Below, piece after piece: positions 1 to 5,141 of a stretch of DNA of 5,141 nucleotides. This DNA is from an uncultured bacterium. Its GTDB lineage: Bacteria; Bacteroidota; Bacteroidia; Sphingobacteriales; Sphingobacteriaceae. The position numbers were made by a program, and so were the translations under genes. Each line of letters starts with the position of its first letter. The first letter of the stretch is position 1. The notes under the pieces are model-generated. The model did no database searches. It was not told where the DNA came from and worked only from the letters and a program-made list of their open reading frames with translations. The stretch lies in NCBI GenBank assembly GCA_903958995.1, contig CAJBVG010000059.1:1-5141 (forward strand), given 5' to 3'.

Positions 1-1
1 A

Positions 2-88
2 GACAATCCTGCAGTTATTATGAACGACATGGGAGGGAATACCCATATTATTACGAAGTATGATATAATTGAAGCAATAGCTTCTTAG
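2..88 (+). CDS. C-terminal end of a CBS-domain protein (partial), probably a cystathionine beta-synthase-type enzyme
   Basis: Only the last 28 codons are present, running in from the left edge and ending at TAG (86-88). The peptide begins DNPAVIMNDMGG and ends with HIITKYDIIEAIAS. A PAVI strand, a short acidic turn, HIIT, then a closing (K/R)YD(I/V)I-AI helix is the usual ending of a CBS domain. In Bacteroidota this ending is typical of the PLP-dependent cystathionine beta-synthase/cysteine synthase that carries C-terminal CBS domains, which regulate activity by binding adenosyl ligands. The family call rests on this short tail only; another CBS-domain protein, such as a transporter-linked or IMP dehydrogenase-like one, could end similarly. 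The gene lies 43 bases upstream of the GH16 gene on the same strand, but nothing suggests a functional link. Confidence 0.62.
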   Translation, partial: DNPAVIMNDMGGNTHIITKYDIIEAIAS

Positions 89-89
89 A

Positions 90-110
90 GTAGTGAGTAT
101 CGAGTAATTT
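90..110 (+). repeat. Degenerate 7-bp tandem repeat in the spacer before the GH16 gene
   Basis: Three consecutive heptamers start with GTA in strict 7-base phase: GTAGTGA (90-96), GTATCGA (97-103), GTAATTT (104-110). The run starts inside the stop codon region of the upstream CBS-domain gene. Alone it would be weak, but the other three spacers in the window carry the same 7-bp periodicity. Confidence 0.5.
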
Positions 111-130
111 TTCAATAACTAATTATTGAA
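111..130. other. Perfect 8-bp inverted repeat abutting the GH16 start codon
   Basis: TTCAATAA (111-118) and TTATTGAA (123-130) are exact reverse complements separated by CTAA. The right arm ends one base before the ATG at 132. It could be a weak AT-only hairpin that ends upstream transcription, an operator-like dyad, or a structure affecting access to the start codon. The stem has only two G-C pairs, so its stability as RNA would be modest, and the role is unknown. Confidence 0.45.
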
Positions 131-131
131 T

Positions 132-1229
132 ATGAGAGTAATAAGTCGGAGTGTGTTTGTTTGTTTAGTATTGCTATCATTTTCAAGTATAGTATATTCA
201 CAGAATTTAACTTATCAATTAGTTTGGTCTGATGAGTTCGACGGTTATAATTCTGTTGATACGAATAAATGGTTTCACCAAACAAAGTTACCTATTGCAG
301 GATCATGGTATAATGGAGAAATTCAACATTATACGAATCGAACAGAAAATTCTTCACGAGTAAATGGTGTTTTACGTGTTACTGCGAAAAAAGAATCGTT
401 CACCGATCAAGGTGTTACTAAAGAATATACTTCTGCACGATTAAACTCAAAATATGCATTTAAATACGGACGAGTTGAGTACAAAGCAAAACTACCAAGT
501 GGTTTTGGTACTTGGCCAGCTGTTTGGTTATTAGGTAAAAACATACAAGAAACAGGAGCATATTGGGATAATAATGGTTATGGAACTTTAGCATGGCCTG
601 CTTGTGGTGAAATTGATATGTTAGAACATTGGGGGAGCAATCAAAATTTTGTTCAAAGTGCAATTCATTCATTGTCTAGCTATGGTAATACAATGAACAA
701 AGGAGGTACAATACTTAACACTGCATCATCCGCATTCCATGTATATGCTATGGAATGGACAGACGAGAAGATGGTGTTTAGTGTAGATTCAATAGAGTAT
801 TATACCTATAACCCAGCAATAAAAAATTCAGAAACTTGGCCTTTCGATGCTGAATTTTATATCCTTATTAATTTTGCAATTCAAAATAATATAGCTACTG
901 ATTTTACTCAAGGATCTTTAGAAATGGATTACATCAGAGTTTATCAAAAGAATGCTGTGCTTGGTGTATCTGATAACAAAAATATACAAACACTACTTTA
1001 TCCAAATCCAGCAAGTAATCAGGTTAATATTCAATTTAAAAATACGAACGAAAAATCAATAGATATTAGCATTAGCAGTATTGACGGAAGATTAATCCGT
1101 TCGGAAAACTATATGATTATAAACAATATCGCTTGTATTAAGAATTTGGAGTTATTAGATAATGGCATCTATTTCCTAACGTATACCATTAATGGAAAAA
1201 CATTTAGGAATAAATTCATTAAAAACTAA
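132..1229 (+). CDS. Secreted GH16 beta-glucanase (laminarinase-like) with T9SS C-terminal sorting domain
   Basis: This is probably an endo-acting hydrolase of beta-1,3- or mixed beta-1,3/1,4-glucan, exported and then released or surface-attached by type IX secretion. Counting from the ATG at 132 (365 residues), 1-23 is a Sec signal peptide (MRVISRS, hydrophobic FVCLVLLSFSSIV, then YSQ), with cleavage likely near VYS/Q. The GH16 jelly-roll domain spans about 27-272: an N-terminal VWSDEFDG strand, GTWPAVWLL in the substrate cleft, and the catalytic motif EIDMLE with nucleophile E160, D162 and acid/base E165. It closes with MDYIRVYQ. A VLGVS linker leads to a Por-type sorting domain (about 287-365) opening with LYPNPASNQV. 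A TTG at 126 is in frame two codons upstream, but the ATG is preferred as a standard start right before the signal peptide. Exact substrate cannot be read from sequence; other GH16 activities such as agarase or carrageenase are less likely. No polysaccharide-utilisation genes are adjacent. Confidence 0.93.
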   Translation: MRVISRSVFVCLVLLSFSSIVYSQNLTYQLVWSDEFDGYNSVDTNKWFHQTKLPIAGSWYNGEIQHYTNRTENSSRVNGVLRVTAKKESFTDQGVTKEYTSARLNSKYAFKYGRVEYKAKLPSGFGTWPAVWLLGKNIQETGAYWDNNGYGTLAWPACGEIDMLEHWGSNQNFVQSAIHSLSSYGNTMNKGGTILNTASSAFHVYAMEWTDEKMVFSVDSIEYYTYNPAIKNSETWPFDAEFYILINFAIQNNIATDFTQGSLEMDYIRVYQKNAVLGVSDNKNIQTLLYPNPASNQVNIQFKNTNEKSIDISISSIDGRLIRSENYMIINNIACIKNLELLDNGIYFLTYTINGKTFRNKFIKN

Positions 1230-1254
1230 GATTTAGCGGTTAAAACTTATTACA

Positions 1255-1326
1255 ATTATGAGTTATGAGTTGTGAGTTATGAATTTTGAAATTTTAACTC
1301 AAAATTCACAACTCATAATTCAAAAT
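1255..1326. repeat. Two opposed runs of 7-bp repeats in the convergent spacer
   Basis: The + strand reads ATTATGA (1255-1261), GTTATGA (1262-1268), GTTGTGA (1269-1275), GTTATGA (1276-1282), ATTTTGA (1283-1289). After nine bases, the right side read on the - strand gives ATTTTGA (1326-1320), ATTATGA (1319-1313), GTTGTGA (1312-1306), ATTTTGA (1305-1299). The same unit, (A/G)TTnTGA, is thus repeated five times one way and four times the other, filling most of the 96 bases between the two stop codons. The last unit overlaps the first base of the kmo stop codon. This looks like an inverted duplication of a heptamer array. Confidence 0.7.
1263..1318. terminator. Probable bidirectional stem-loop terminator between convergent GH16 and kmo genes
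   Basis: The outer arm 1263-1275 (TTATGAGTTGTGA) is the exact reverse complement of 1306-1318. The inner arm 1281-1289 (GAATTTTGA) pairs with 1299-1307. The two stems stack with a five-base bulge (1276-1280) and a loop at about 1290-1298. The element lies between the stop codons of two genes facing each other, where one hairpin can serve both transcripts. It is AT-rich and lacks the GC-rich stem plus U-run of a textbook intrinsic terminator, so the function is inferred from position and symmetry. Confidence 0.55.
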
Positions 1327-2687
1327 TATAAAAATTTGTACTCCTTCAATAACGCTTCCAACTGTGGTAACGTTTCCTCACTATTCCAATTGGTTTCAAT
1401 ACTTGGTATCGCTAAAACCTTTTCAAATAGGGCATCCTGACGAAATCCCATTTCAAGAGCATAACGATATGGTTTTGTGCTAAAGCTAACTAAAGAATAC
1501 TTCGACACGTAATTTTCAGGGTATAGTTTGTTTAATTTAGCTTCGATTTTTTTACGTAATAAGAATTTTGGATCAGCAACTTTATCTCGCATTTCGATAA
1601 AATTCTCAACGGCCATATCAGCAATTGCGTCGCCATTTGCTTTACGAATATGTTGGAATTCATTCAATAGTTCAACCCAATTATCACCATGTTTTTCCAT
1701 TAAATTTCCAAATTCAAAACAATCTTCAAACCCAGCATTCATTCCTTGTCCGAAGAAAGGTACAATAGCGTGCGCTGCATCTCCAAGTAATGCTAATTTA
1801 TCTGAATAAACCCATGGGAAACATTTAACTGTAACCAATGCACCATTAGGATTAGCCATATATTCTTGTACCACATTAGGCGATAATTTAACTACATCAG
1901 GGAATTGAGTAGTTAAGAAATTACGAACTTGAGCTTCTGTTTTTAAGCTAGCAAAAGATACTTCACCTTCAAACGGAAAAAACAACGTACAGGTAAACGT
2001 ACCATCTAAATTTGGCAAGGCAATTAACATATAATTATGTCGAGGCCAAATGTGTAATGCATTTTTCTCTAATAGATACTCACTATTTGGACCTGCAGGG
2101 ATAGTTAATTCTTTATAACCTTGATCTAAGTATTTTTGAGAATATTCAAAACGATCTGATTTCGTTTGCATCGCTAAACGAGCAGCAGAAAATGCGCCAT
2201 CAGCAGATATCACAACATCGGATTTTACTTCGTGTTTTTCATGCGTTAACATATTTTCAAAATGACAAGTAGCTGTATCTAAATCGACGTCATAGCAACG
2301 CTCATCAAATTGAATATTGATGTTCGGATGCATATCTGCAAGTTCCATTAATCGTTTATTTAATCCACCTCGAGAAACTGAAAATATAGCTTCGTCTTCT
2401 TTGCCATAAGCTTGATATTGTATTTCACCAGAAATTTGATGAATCACACGACCATACATTGGAATTCCTACTTTACGAATATCTTCTTCTAAACCAATTG
2501 CTCGCAAACCATTGAAACCACGGTGACTCAAGGCTAAATTGATTGATCGTCCGCCAACATAACCCGCTTTACGCATATCCGAACGTCGTTCGAAAATCGT
2601 TACTTTATGTCCACGTTTTGCTAAATACATAGAAAGCAATGAGCCTACTAAACCAGCTCCTACGAGTGAAATATTTTTACTTGACAT
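1326..2687 (-). CDS. kmo: Kynurenine 3-monooxygenase (FAD-dependent)
   Basis: This soluble flavoprotein hydroxylates L-kynurenine to 3-hydroxykynurenine using NADPH and O2. The 453-residue product is close to the ~460 residues of bacterial KMOs. Visible features are the N-terminal Rossmann motif GAGLVG (10-15), with E33 at the end of the second strand for the FAD ribose; the R47-S-I-N-L segment; the DG motif (D163-G164); and the flavin-binding GDAAHAIVPFFGQGMNAG starting at 302. R80 and Y94 keep the 14-residue spacing of the substrate-carboxylate pair R84/Y98 of the Pseudomonas fluorescens enzyme. The C-terminus (PYRYALEMGF, then a charged end) has no membrane helix, unlike mitochondrial KMO. 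The ATG at 2687 follows the kynU stop by 41 bases, most of them a heptamer array, with no Shine-Dalgarno sequence. It is the last gene of the three-gene run, just before the convergent hairpin. The gene looks intact. Confidence 0.95.
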   Translation of the reverse strand: MSSKNISLVGAGLVGSLLSMYLAKRGHKVTIFERRSDMRKAGYVGGRSINLALSHRGFNGLRAIGLEEDIRKVGIPMYGRVIHQISGEIQYQAYGKEDEAIFSVSRGGLNKRLMELADMHPNINIQFDERCYDVDLDTATCHFENMLTHEKHEVKSDVVISADGAFSAARLAMQTKSDRFEYSQKYLDQGYKELTIPAGPNSEYLLEKNALHIWPRHNYMLIALPNLDGTFTCTLFFPFEGEVSFASLKTEAQVRNFLTTQFPDVVKLSPNVVQEYMANPNGALVTVKCFPWVYSDKLALLGDAAHAIVPFFGQGMNAGFEDCFEFGNLMEKHGDNWVELLNEFQHIRKANGDAIADMAVENFIEMRDKVADPKFLLRKKIEAKLNKLYPENYVSKYSLVSFSTKPYRYALEMGFRQDALFEKVLAIPSIETNWNSEETLPQLEALLKEYKFL

Positions 2688-2691
2688 CTTT

Positions 2692-2726
2692 GTAAATTGT
2701 AAATTGTAAGTTGTAAATTGTAAATT
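2692..2726 (+). repeat. Five-copy GTAAATT tandem array between kynU and kmo
   Basis: Five consecutive heptamers are present: GTAAATT at 2692-2698 and 2699-2705, GTAAGTT at 2706-2712, then GTAAATT at 2713-2719 and 2720-2726. Four of five are identical and one has a single change. The array fills 35 of the 41 intergenic bases, ending two bases from the kynU stop and four bases from the kmo ATG. Read in the direction of transcription it is AATTTAC repeated, so it forms the whole untranslated leader immediately before the kmo start. Slippage changing the copy number would alter the kynU-kmo distance in 7-base steps. Confidence 0.85.
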
Positions 2727-2728
2727 AA

Positions 2729-3994
2729 TTATTGTGAGATGATTTCACCGAAGCGATACACATCTTCAAAGCAATTGTATAAAGGGACAGGAGCGAAGCG
2801 AAGTACTTCTGGTTCACGCCAATCTCCAATAATTCCTTTTGATGTTAATTCATCGAAAACTTTCTTTCCACCTTCTTTACAGATTACTGATAATTGTGCT
2901 CCTCTAGCGGTTGGATCTGATGGCGTGATGATGATAAATTTCTCGAATCCGATTTTCTTGTTGGCTTCACGAATAATATACTCCATATAGGCTGTAAGTT
3001 TCAAACTTTTTTCGCGTAATGCAGTTAATGTTGCCTCGTCAAATAAATCCAATGCTGCACGATGTGCGGCCATCGTTAAAACAGGTACATTACTCATTTG
3101 CCAACCCTCTGCTCCAGGTTCTGGAATGTATCCTTTTTGCATTTTGAAACGTGTTTCTTCTTTATATCCCCACCATCCCGCAAAGCGAGGTGTTTCAGGG
3201 TTTATAGCGTGTTTCTCGTGTACAAATACTCCCGACATTCCTCCCGGACTAGAATTCAAATATTTATATGAACACCATACTGCAAAGTCCACATTCCAAT
3301 CGTGTAATTGCATTGGAATATTACCCATGGCGTGTGCTAAATCGAAACCACAAAGTGCACCAACTGCATGAGCCTTTTCAGCAATTTCATGTAATGGAAA
3401 AAATTGTCCTGTGTAATAATTTACAGCACCCATCATTACTAATGCCAATGTGTCCTTATGAGTTTCAATAGCAGCTAAAATATCTTCTTCACGTAAGGTA
3501 TATTCACCTTCTCGTGGAAATAATTCTACAATAGCTTCATTAGGATCAAAGCCGTGAAATTTAACTTGTGTCTCTAAAGCATATTGATCAGAAGGAAAGG
3601 CAGAACCTTCCATTATAATCTTGTAACGTGTTTCAGTTGGACGATAGAAACTCACCATCATGAGGTGTAAGTTTACCGTAAGTTGGTTCATCGCAACTAC
3701 TTCGATTGGTTTAGCACCTATTAAATTTGCTAAACTTTCCTTTGTTGTTTTCTGATAATACATCCAAGGGGTAGCCGATTTGAAGTGTCCTTCAACTCCG
3801 TATTCCGCCCAATTATCTAACTGTTTTAGAATGTATTCTTTTGTACGTTTAGGTTGCAATCCTAAAGAATTACCACAAAAATAGATGGCATCTTTACCAT
3901 CGTGTTGAGGAAATAAAAACTCGTCGCGGAATTTTCTCAAGGGATCTTGAGCATCGTGCAAACGAGCGTATTCTATGTTGTTTTCGAATTTCAT
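2729..3994 (-). CDS. kynU: Kynureninase (PLP-dependent)
   Basis: KynU cleaves 3-hydroxykynurenine (and kynurenine) to 3-hydroxyanthranilate (or anthranilate) plus L-alanine; it is a homodimeric fold-type I PLP enzyme in the cytoplasm. The 421-residue product has the usual length. Visible motifs are IYFCGNSLGLQP (37-48) at the start of the fold; FPSDQY (133-138), matching the PLP-contacting Phe and Asp of the family; FDLAHAMGN (217-225) with D218 under the pyridine nitrogen and H221; and SYKYLN, with K244 as the Schiff-base lysine, followed by the flexible SSPGG loop. It continues with GWWGYKEETRF (273-283) and RGAQLS (364-369), whose Arg is the expected substrate-carboxylate contact. The start ATG at 3994 has only A/T-rich sequence upstream. 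ACMSD lies 107 bases upstream and kmo 41 bases downstream on the same strand, so they are probably one operon. The gene looks intact. Confidence 0.96.
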   Translation of the reverse strand: MKFENNIEYARLHDAQDPLRKFRDEFLFPQHDGKDAIYFCGNSLGLQPKRTKEYILKQLDNWAEYGVEGHFKSATPWMYYQKTTKESLANLIGAKPIEVVAMNQLTVNLHLMMVSFYRPTETRYKIIMEGSAFPSDQYALETQVKFHGFDPNEAIVELFPREGEYTLREEDILAAIETHKDTLALVMMGAVNYYTGQFFPLHEIAEKAHAVGALCGFDLAHAMGNIPMQLHDWNVDFAVWCSYKYLNSSPGGMSGVFVHEKHAINPETPRFAGWWGYKEETRFKMQKGYIPEPGAEGWQMSNVPVLTMAAHRAALDLFDEATLTALREKSLKLTAYMEYIIREANKKIGFEKFIIITPSDPTARGAQLSVICKEGGKKVFDELTSKGIIGDWREPEVLRFAPVPLYNCFEDVYRFGEIISQ

Positions 3995-4005
3995 TCTAAT
4001 AAAAA

Positions 4006-4026
4006 GTATTACGTATTAAGTATGTT
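4006..4026 (+). repeat. Degenerate 7-bp tandem repeat upstream of kynU
   Basis: Three heptamers sit in phase: GTATTAC (4006-4012), GTATTAA (4013-4019), GTATGTT (4020-4026). They lie 11 bases from the kynU start codon and run directly into the left arm of the GC-rich inverted repeat. They follow the same GTW-every-seven pattern as the other spacers, although the third unit is diverged. Confidence 0.5.
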
Positions 4027-4097
4027 CGTCGGAGCGTCTTCGCTACGACAAGTATAATTTAAATTTAAAAGTTGGAGCGAGGACGCTCCAACGAACA
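4023..4097. repeat. Nested GC-rich inverted repeat (REP/BIME-like) between ACMSD and kynU
   Basis: The 22-base arms 4023-4044 and 4076-4097 are reverse complements at 20 of 22 positions, beginning TGTTCGT and ending ACGAACA. Each arm also overlaps a local hairpin: 4028-4049 (GTCG-AGCG against CGCT-CGAC, one internal mismatch, loop TCTT) and 4071-4092 (nine perfect pairs). The centre (about 4051-4070) is AT-rich. The sequence can therefore form either one long stem or two side-by-side hairpins, the arrangement of paired REP units. Its GC-rich arms contrast with the surrounding AT-rich spacer. In the transcript it lies between ACMSD and kynU, where it could stabilise or process mRNA or attenuate read-through; this role is inference. 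Confidence 0.75.
4071..4092. other. Perfect 9-bp hairpin just downstream of the ACMSD stop
   Basis: GTTGGAGCG (4071-4079) and CGCTCCAAC (4084-4092) pair completely around the four-base loop AGGA. It begins about ten bases after the ACMSD stop codon in the direction of transcription. No clear T-run follows directly on the - strand (the next bases are TTTTAAATTTAAA), so it could act as a partial terminator or as a mRNA 3'-end stabiliser for ACMSD while still letting kynU be transcribed. Confidence 0.65.
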
Positions 4098-4101
4098 ATA
4101 A

Positions 4102-5037
4102 CTATAAAAACCTAGCTTTTTCTAATCCCAACCATTCTAAGGCTGTTCCACTATTCAAACGTTCTTTAATATCATCTGTATAAGGCATACTTGTAATTAA
4201 ACGTCCAGGTTGTAATTCGCCTAATGGGAACGGGTAATCTGTTCCTAAAGCTAATTGATTAGGGCCAAAGAGCTCCATCAAATAGTCCATCATCATTGGA
4301 TCATGAACAAGAGTATCTAAGTATATTTTGTTTAAATAATTTCTTGGGTTGATGGGATTGTCTATTGCCACTAAATCCGGACGAACATTAAAACCATGTT
4401 CAATTCTACCGATTGTTGCAGGGAATGAACCCCCTCCGTGTGCAAAGGCAACACGTAGCTTAGGGAACTTTTCGAATATTCCACCAAAAATCATAGAGCA
4501 AATCGCTAATGATGATTCCGCTGGCATTCCTACTAACCAAGGCAACCAATATTTCTGCATTTTTTCTTTCGACATCATATCCCAAGGATGTACAAAAATT
4601 GCAGCACCTAACTTTTCTGCTTCTTCATAAAAAGGGTAGAAGTGAGGGTCATTTAAATTCAAATCATTTACATGTGAACCAATCTGAACCCCAGCTAAAC
4701 CTAGCTCTTTCACACATCGATGTAATTCTTTTACCGATAAATCGATGTCTTGTAAAGGTATAGTTGCTAAGCCTACAAAACGTTTTGGGTATCTACGAAC
4801 AACATCAGCTATATGATCATTTAAATATTTAGAAACATCTAAGGCATCTTGAGCTTTTGCCCAATATGAAAACATAACAGGTATTGTAGACAAAACCTGA
4901 ACATCTACATGATGATGATTGCATTCTTTTATTCTTGTTTCTGGGTCCCAACAATTATCCTGAATCTCCCTAAAAAACTTATCATCCTGCATCATTCTAG
5001 CACAACATGGTTTATGATGTTCCAAATGAATAAAACC
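4102..5037 (-). CDS. nbaD: 2-amino-3-carboxymuconate-6-semialdehyde decarboxylase (ACMSD), amidohydrolase family, N-terminus missing
   Basis: ACMSD is a zinc-dependent TIM-barrel amidohydrolase that decarboxylates 2-amino-3-carboxymuconate semialdehyde to 2-aminomuconate semialdehyde, competing with spontaneous quinolinate formation. Numbering from the TTG at 5025 as residue 1, H146 (VHPWDMM), H196 (FAHGGG) and D263 (GTDYPFP) match zinc ligand H177, catalytic H228 and zinc ligand D294 of the Pseudomonas fluorescens enzyme, a constant offset of 31-32. R19 and R207 match substrate-binding R51 and R239; YWLPWLVGMPAE (159-170) is also typical. Homology continues upstream of the TTG as GFIH (to about 5037), then stops: an in-frame TAA lies at 5041-5043 and the sequence changes character. 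About 27 N-terminal residues, including the zinc ligands H9 and H11, are absent, so a product started at TTG 5025 could not bind zinc normally. The gene is either disrupted or truncated by an assembly join. It is the first gene of the ACMSD-kynU-kmo run. Confidence 0.9.
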   Translation of the reverse strand, partial: GFIHLEHHKPCCARMMQDDKFFREIQDNCWDPETRIKECNHHHVDVQVLSTIPVMFSYWAKAQDALDVSKYLNDHIADVVRRYPKRFVGLATIPLQDIDLSVKELHRCVKELGLAGVQIGSHVNDLNLNDPHFYPFYEEAEKLGAAIFVHPWDMMSKEKMQKYWLPWLVGMPAESSLAICSMIFGGIFEKFPKLRVAFAHGGGSFPATIGRIEHGFNVRPDLVAIDNPINPRNYLNKIYLDTLVHDPMMMDYLMELFGPNQLALGTDYPFPLGELQPGRLITSMPYTDDIKERLNSGTALEWLGLEKARFL

Positions 5038-5040
5038 CCA

Positions 5041-5141
5041 TTAACCGGATCGCATTCCAACTCGCGGCCTGAACCGAACCACGTTTTCAGCATCAAATGG
5101 TGCCCAGTTTTGGCTGGGTCGGGAAACCAATCGCCGATCAA
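5041..5141. other. Foreign-looking tail of higher GC replacing the 5' end of the ACMSD gene
   Basis: I count 54 G+C in these 101 bases (53%), against 43 in the preceding 120 (36%). The sequence does not encode the expected ACMSD N-terminus in any - strand frame; in particular the HxH zinc motif is absent. Four of six frames are open or nearly open, so coding cannot be decided. A small dyad, CCCAG (5103-5107) and CTGGG (5114-5118), is present. The tail could be the end of an insertion sequence or other multicopy element, or unrelated DNA joined in assembly. I do not recognise a specific family. Confidence 0.6.

Noticed and set aside
126..131. TTG at 126 as the GH16 start
   Set aside because: The ATG two codons later gives a normal signal peptide, and the TTG lies inside a perfect inverted repeat; the alternative adds only two residues.
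460..672. Open frame on the - strand inside the GH16 gene
   Set aside because: It lies wholly opposite the conserved GH16 catalytic domain, has no recognisable motif, and is best explained as a shadow frame.
1528..1809. Open frame on the + strand inside kmo
   Set aside because: It is antisense to conserved flavin-binding sequence of kmo and has no independent support.
1255..2726. CRISPR array as an explanation for the repeats
   Set aside because: The units are 7 bp with no spacers between them and no cas genes nearby.
2739..3471. Three short + strand open frames opposite kynU
   Set aside because: All lie within the intact kynU gene and mirror its codons; no start context or family resemblance.
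4049..4056. Possible Bacteroidota -7 promoter box on the - strand (TATACTTG, one change from TAnnTTTG) upstream of kynU
   Set aside because: No TTTG -33 box lies at the expected distance upstream, and such a short match is easily found by chance in AT-rich DNA.
4349..4763. Two overlapping + strand open frames opposite ACMSD
   Set aside because: They overlap each other and the conserved ACMSD barrel; shadow frames.
5041..5141. Coding frame in the tail read on the - strand from the right edge (LIGDWFPDPAKTGHH...)
   Set aside because: It is open across the tail and runs out of frame into ACMSD sequence before a stop, but several other frames are open too and no family is recognisable; coding is undecided.

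Overview
The window looks like a piece of a Bacteroidota genome, most likely Flavobacteriia. The body is AT-rich, the genes lack Shine-Dalgarno sequences, and a secreted hydrolase ends in a Por/type IX secretion (T9SS) sorting domain (YPNPA motif), which is restricted to that phylum. The last ~100 bases do not fit the rest.

Layout. (1) Bases 2-88, + strand: the last 28 codons of a CBS-domain protein, probably a cystathionine beta-synthase-type enzyme. (2) 132-1229, + strand: a secreted GH16 beta-glucanase/laminarinase with signal peptide, EIDMLE catalytic motif and T9SS tail. (3) 1230-1325: a convergent spacer with a stem-loop built from 7-bp repeats. (4) 5037-1326, - strand: three kynurenine-pathway genes, transcribed in the order ACMSD (2-amino-3-carboxymuconate-6-semialdehyde decarboxylase), kynU (kynureninase), kmo (kynurenine 3-monooxygenase). 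(5) 5041-5141: sequence of higher GC that replaces the 5' end of the ACMSD gene.

How the genes work together. KMO makes 3-hydroxykynurenine from kynurenine, KynU cleaves it to 3-hydroxyanthranilate plus alanine, and ACMSD removes the carboxyl group of the semialdehyde formed after ring opening. ACMSD diverts carbon away from quinolinate/NAD and towards 2-aminomuconate, so the cluster reads as tryptophan/kynurenine catabolism. The ring-opening 3-hydroxyanthranilate 3,4-dioxygenase is not in the window; it may lie beyond the broken ACMSD end or elsewhere.

What stands out. All four spacers between genes carry short tandem repeats with 7-bp periodicity, usually phased on GTA or GTT. The cleanest is five GTAAATT units filling 35 of the 41 bases between kynU and kmo. 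The ACMSD-kynU spacer also holds a nested GC-rich inverted repeat resembling a REP/BIME element. The ACMSD reading frame breaks abruptly near base 5040, which points to an insertion or an assembly join. No complete new system is evident; the repeats and the junction deserve the most attention.
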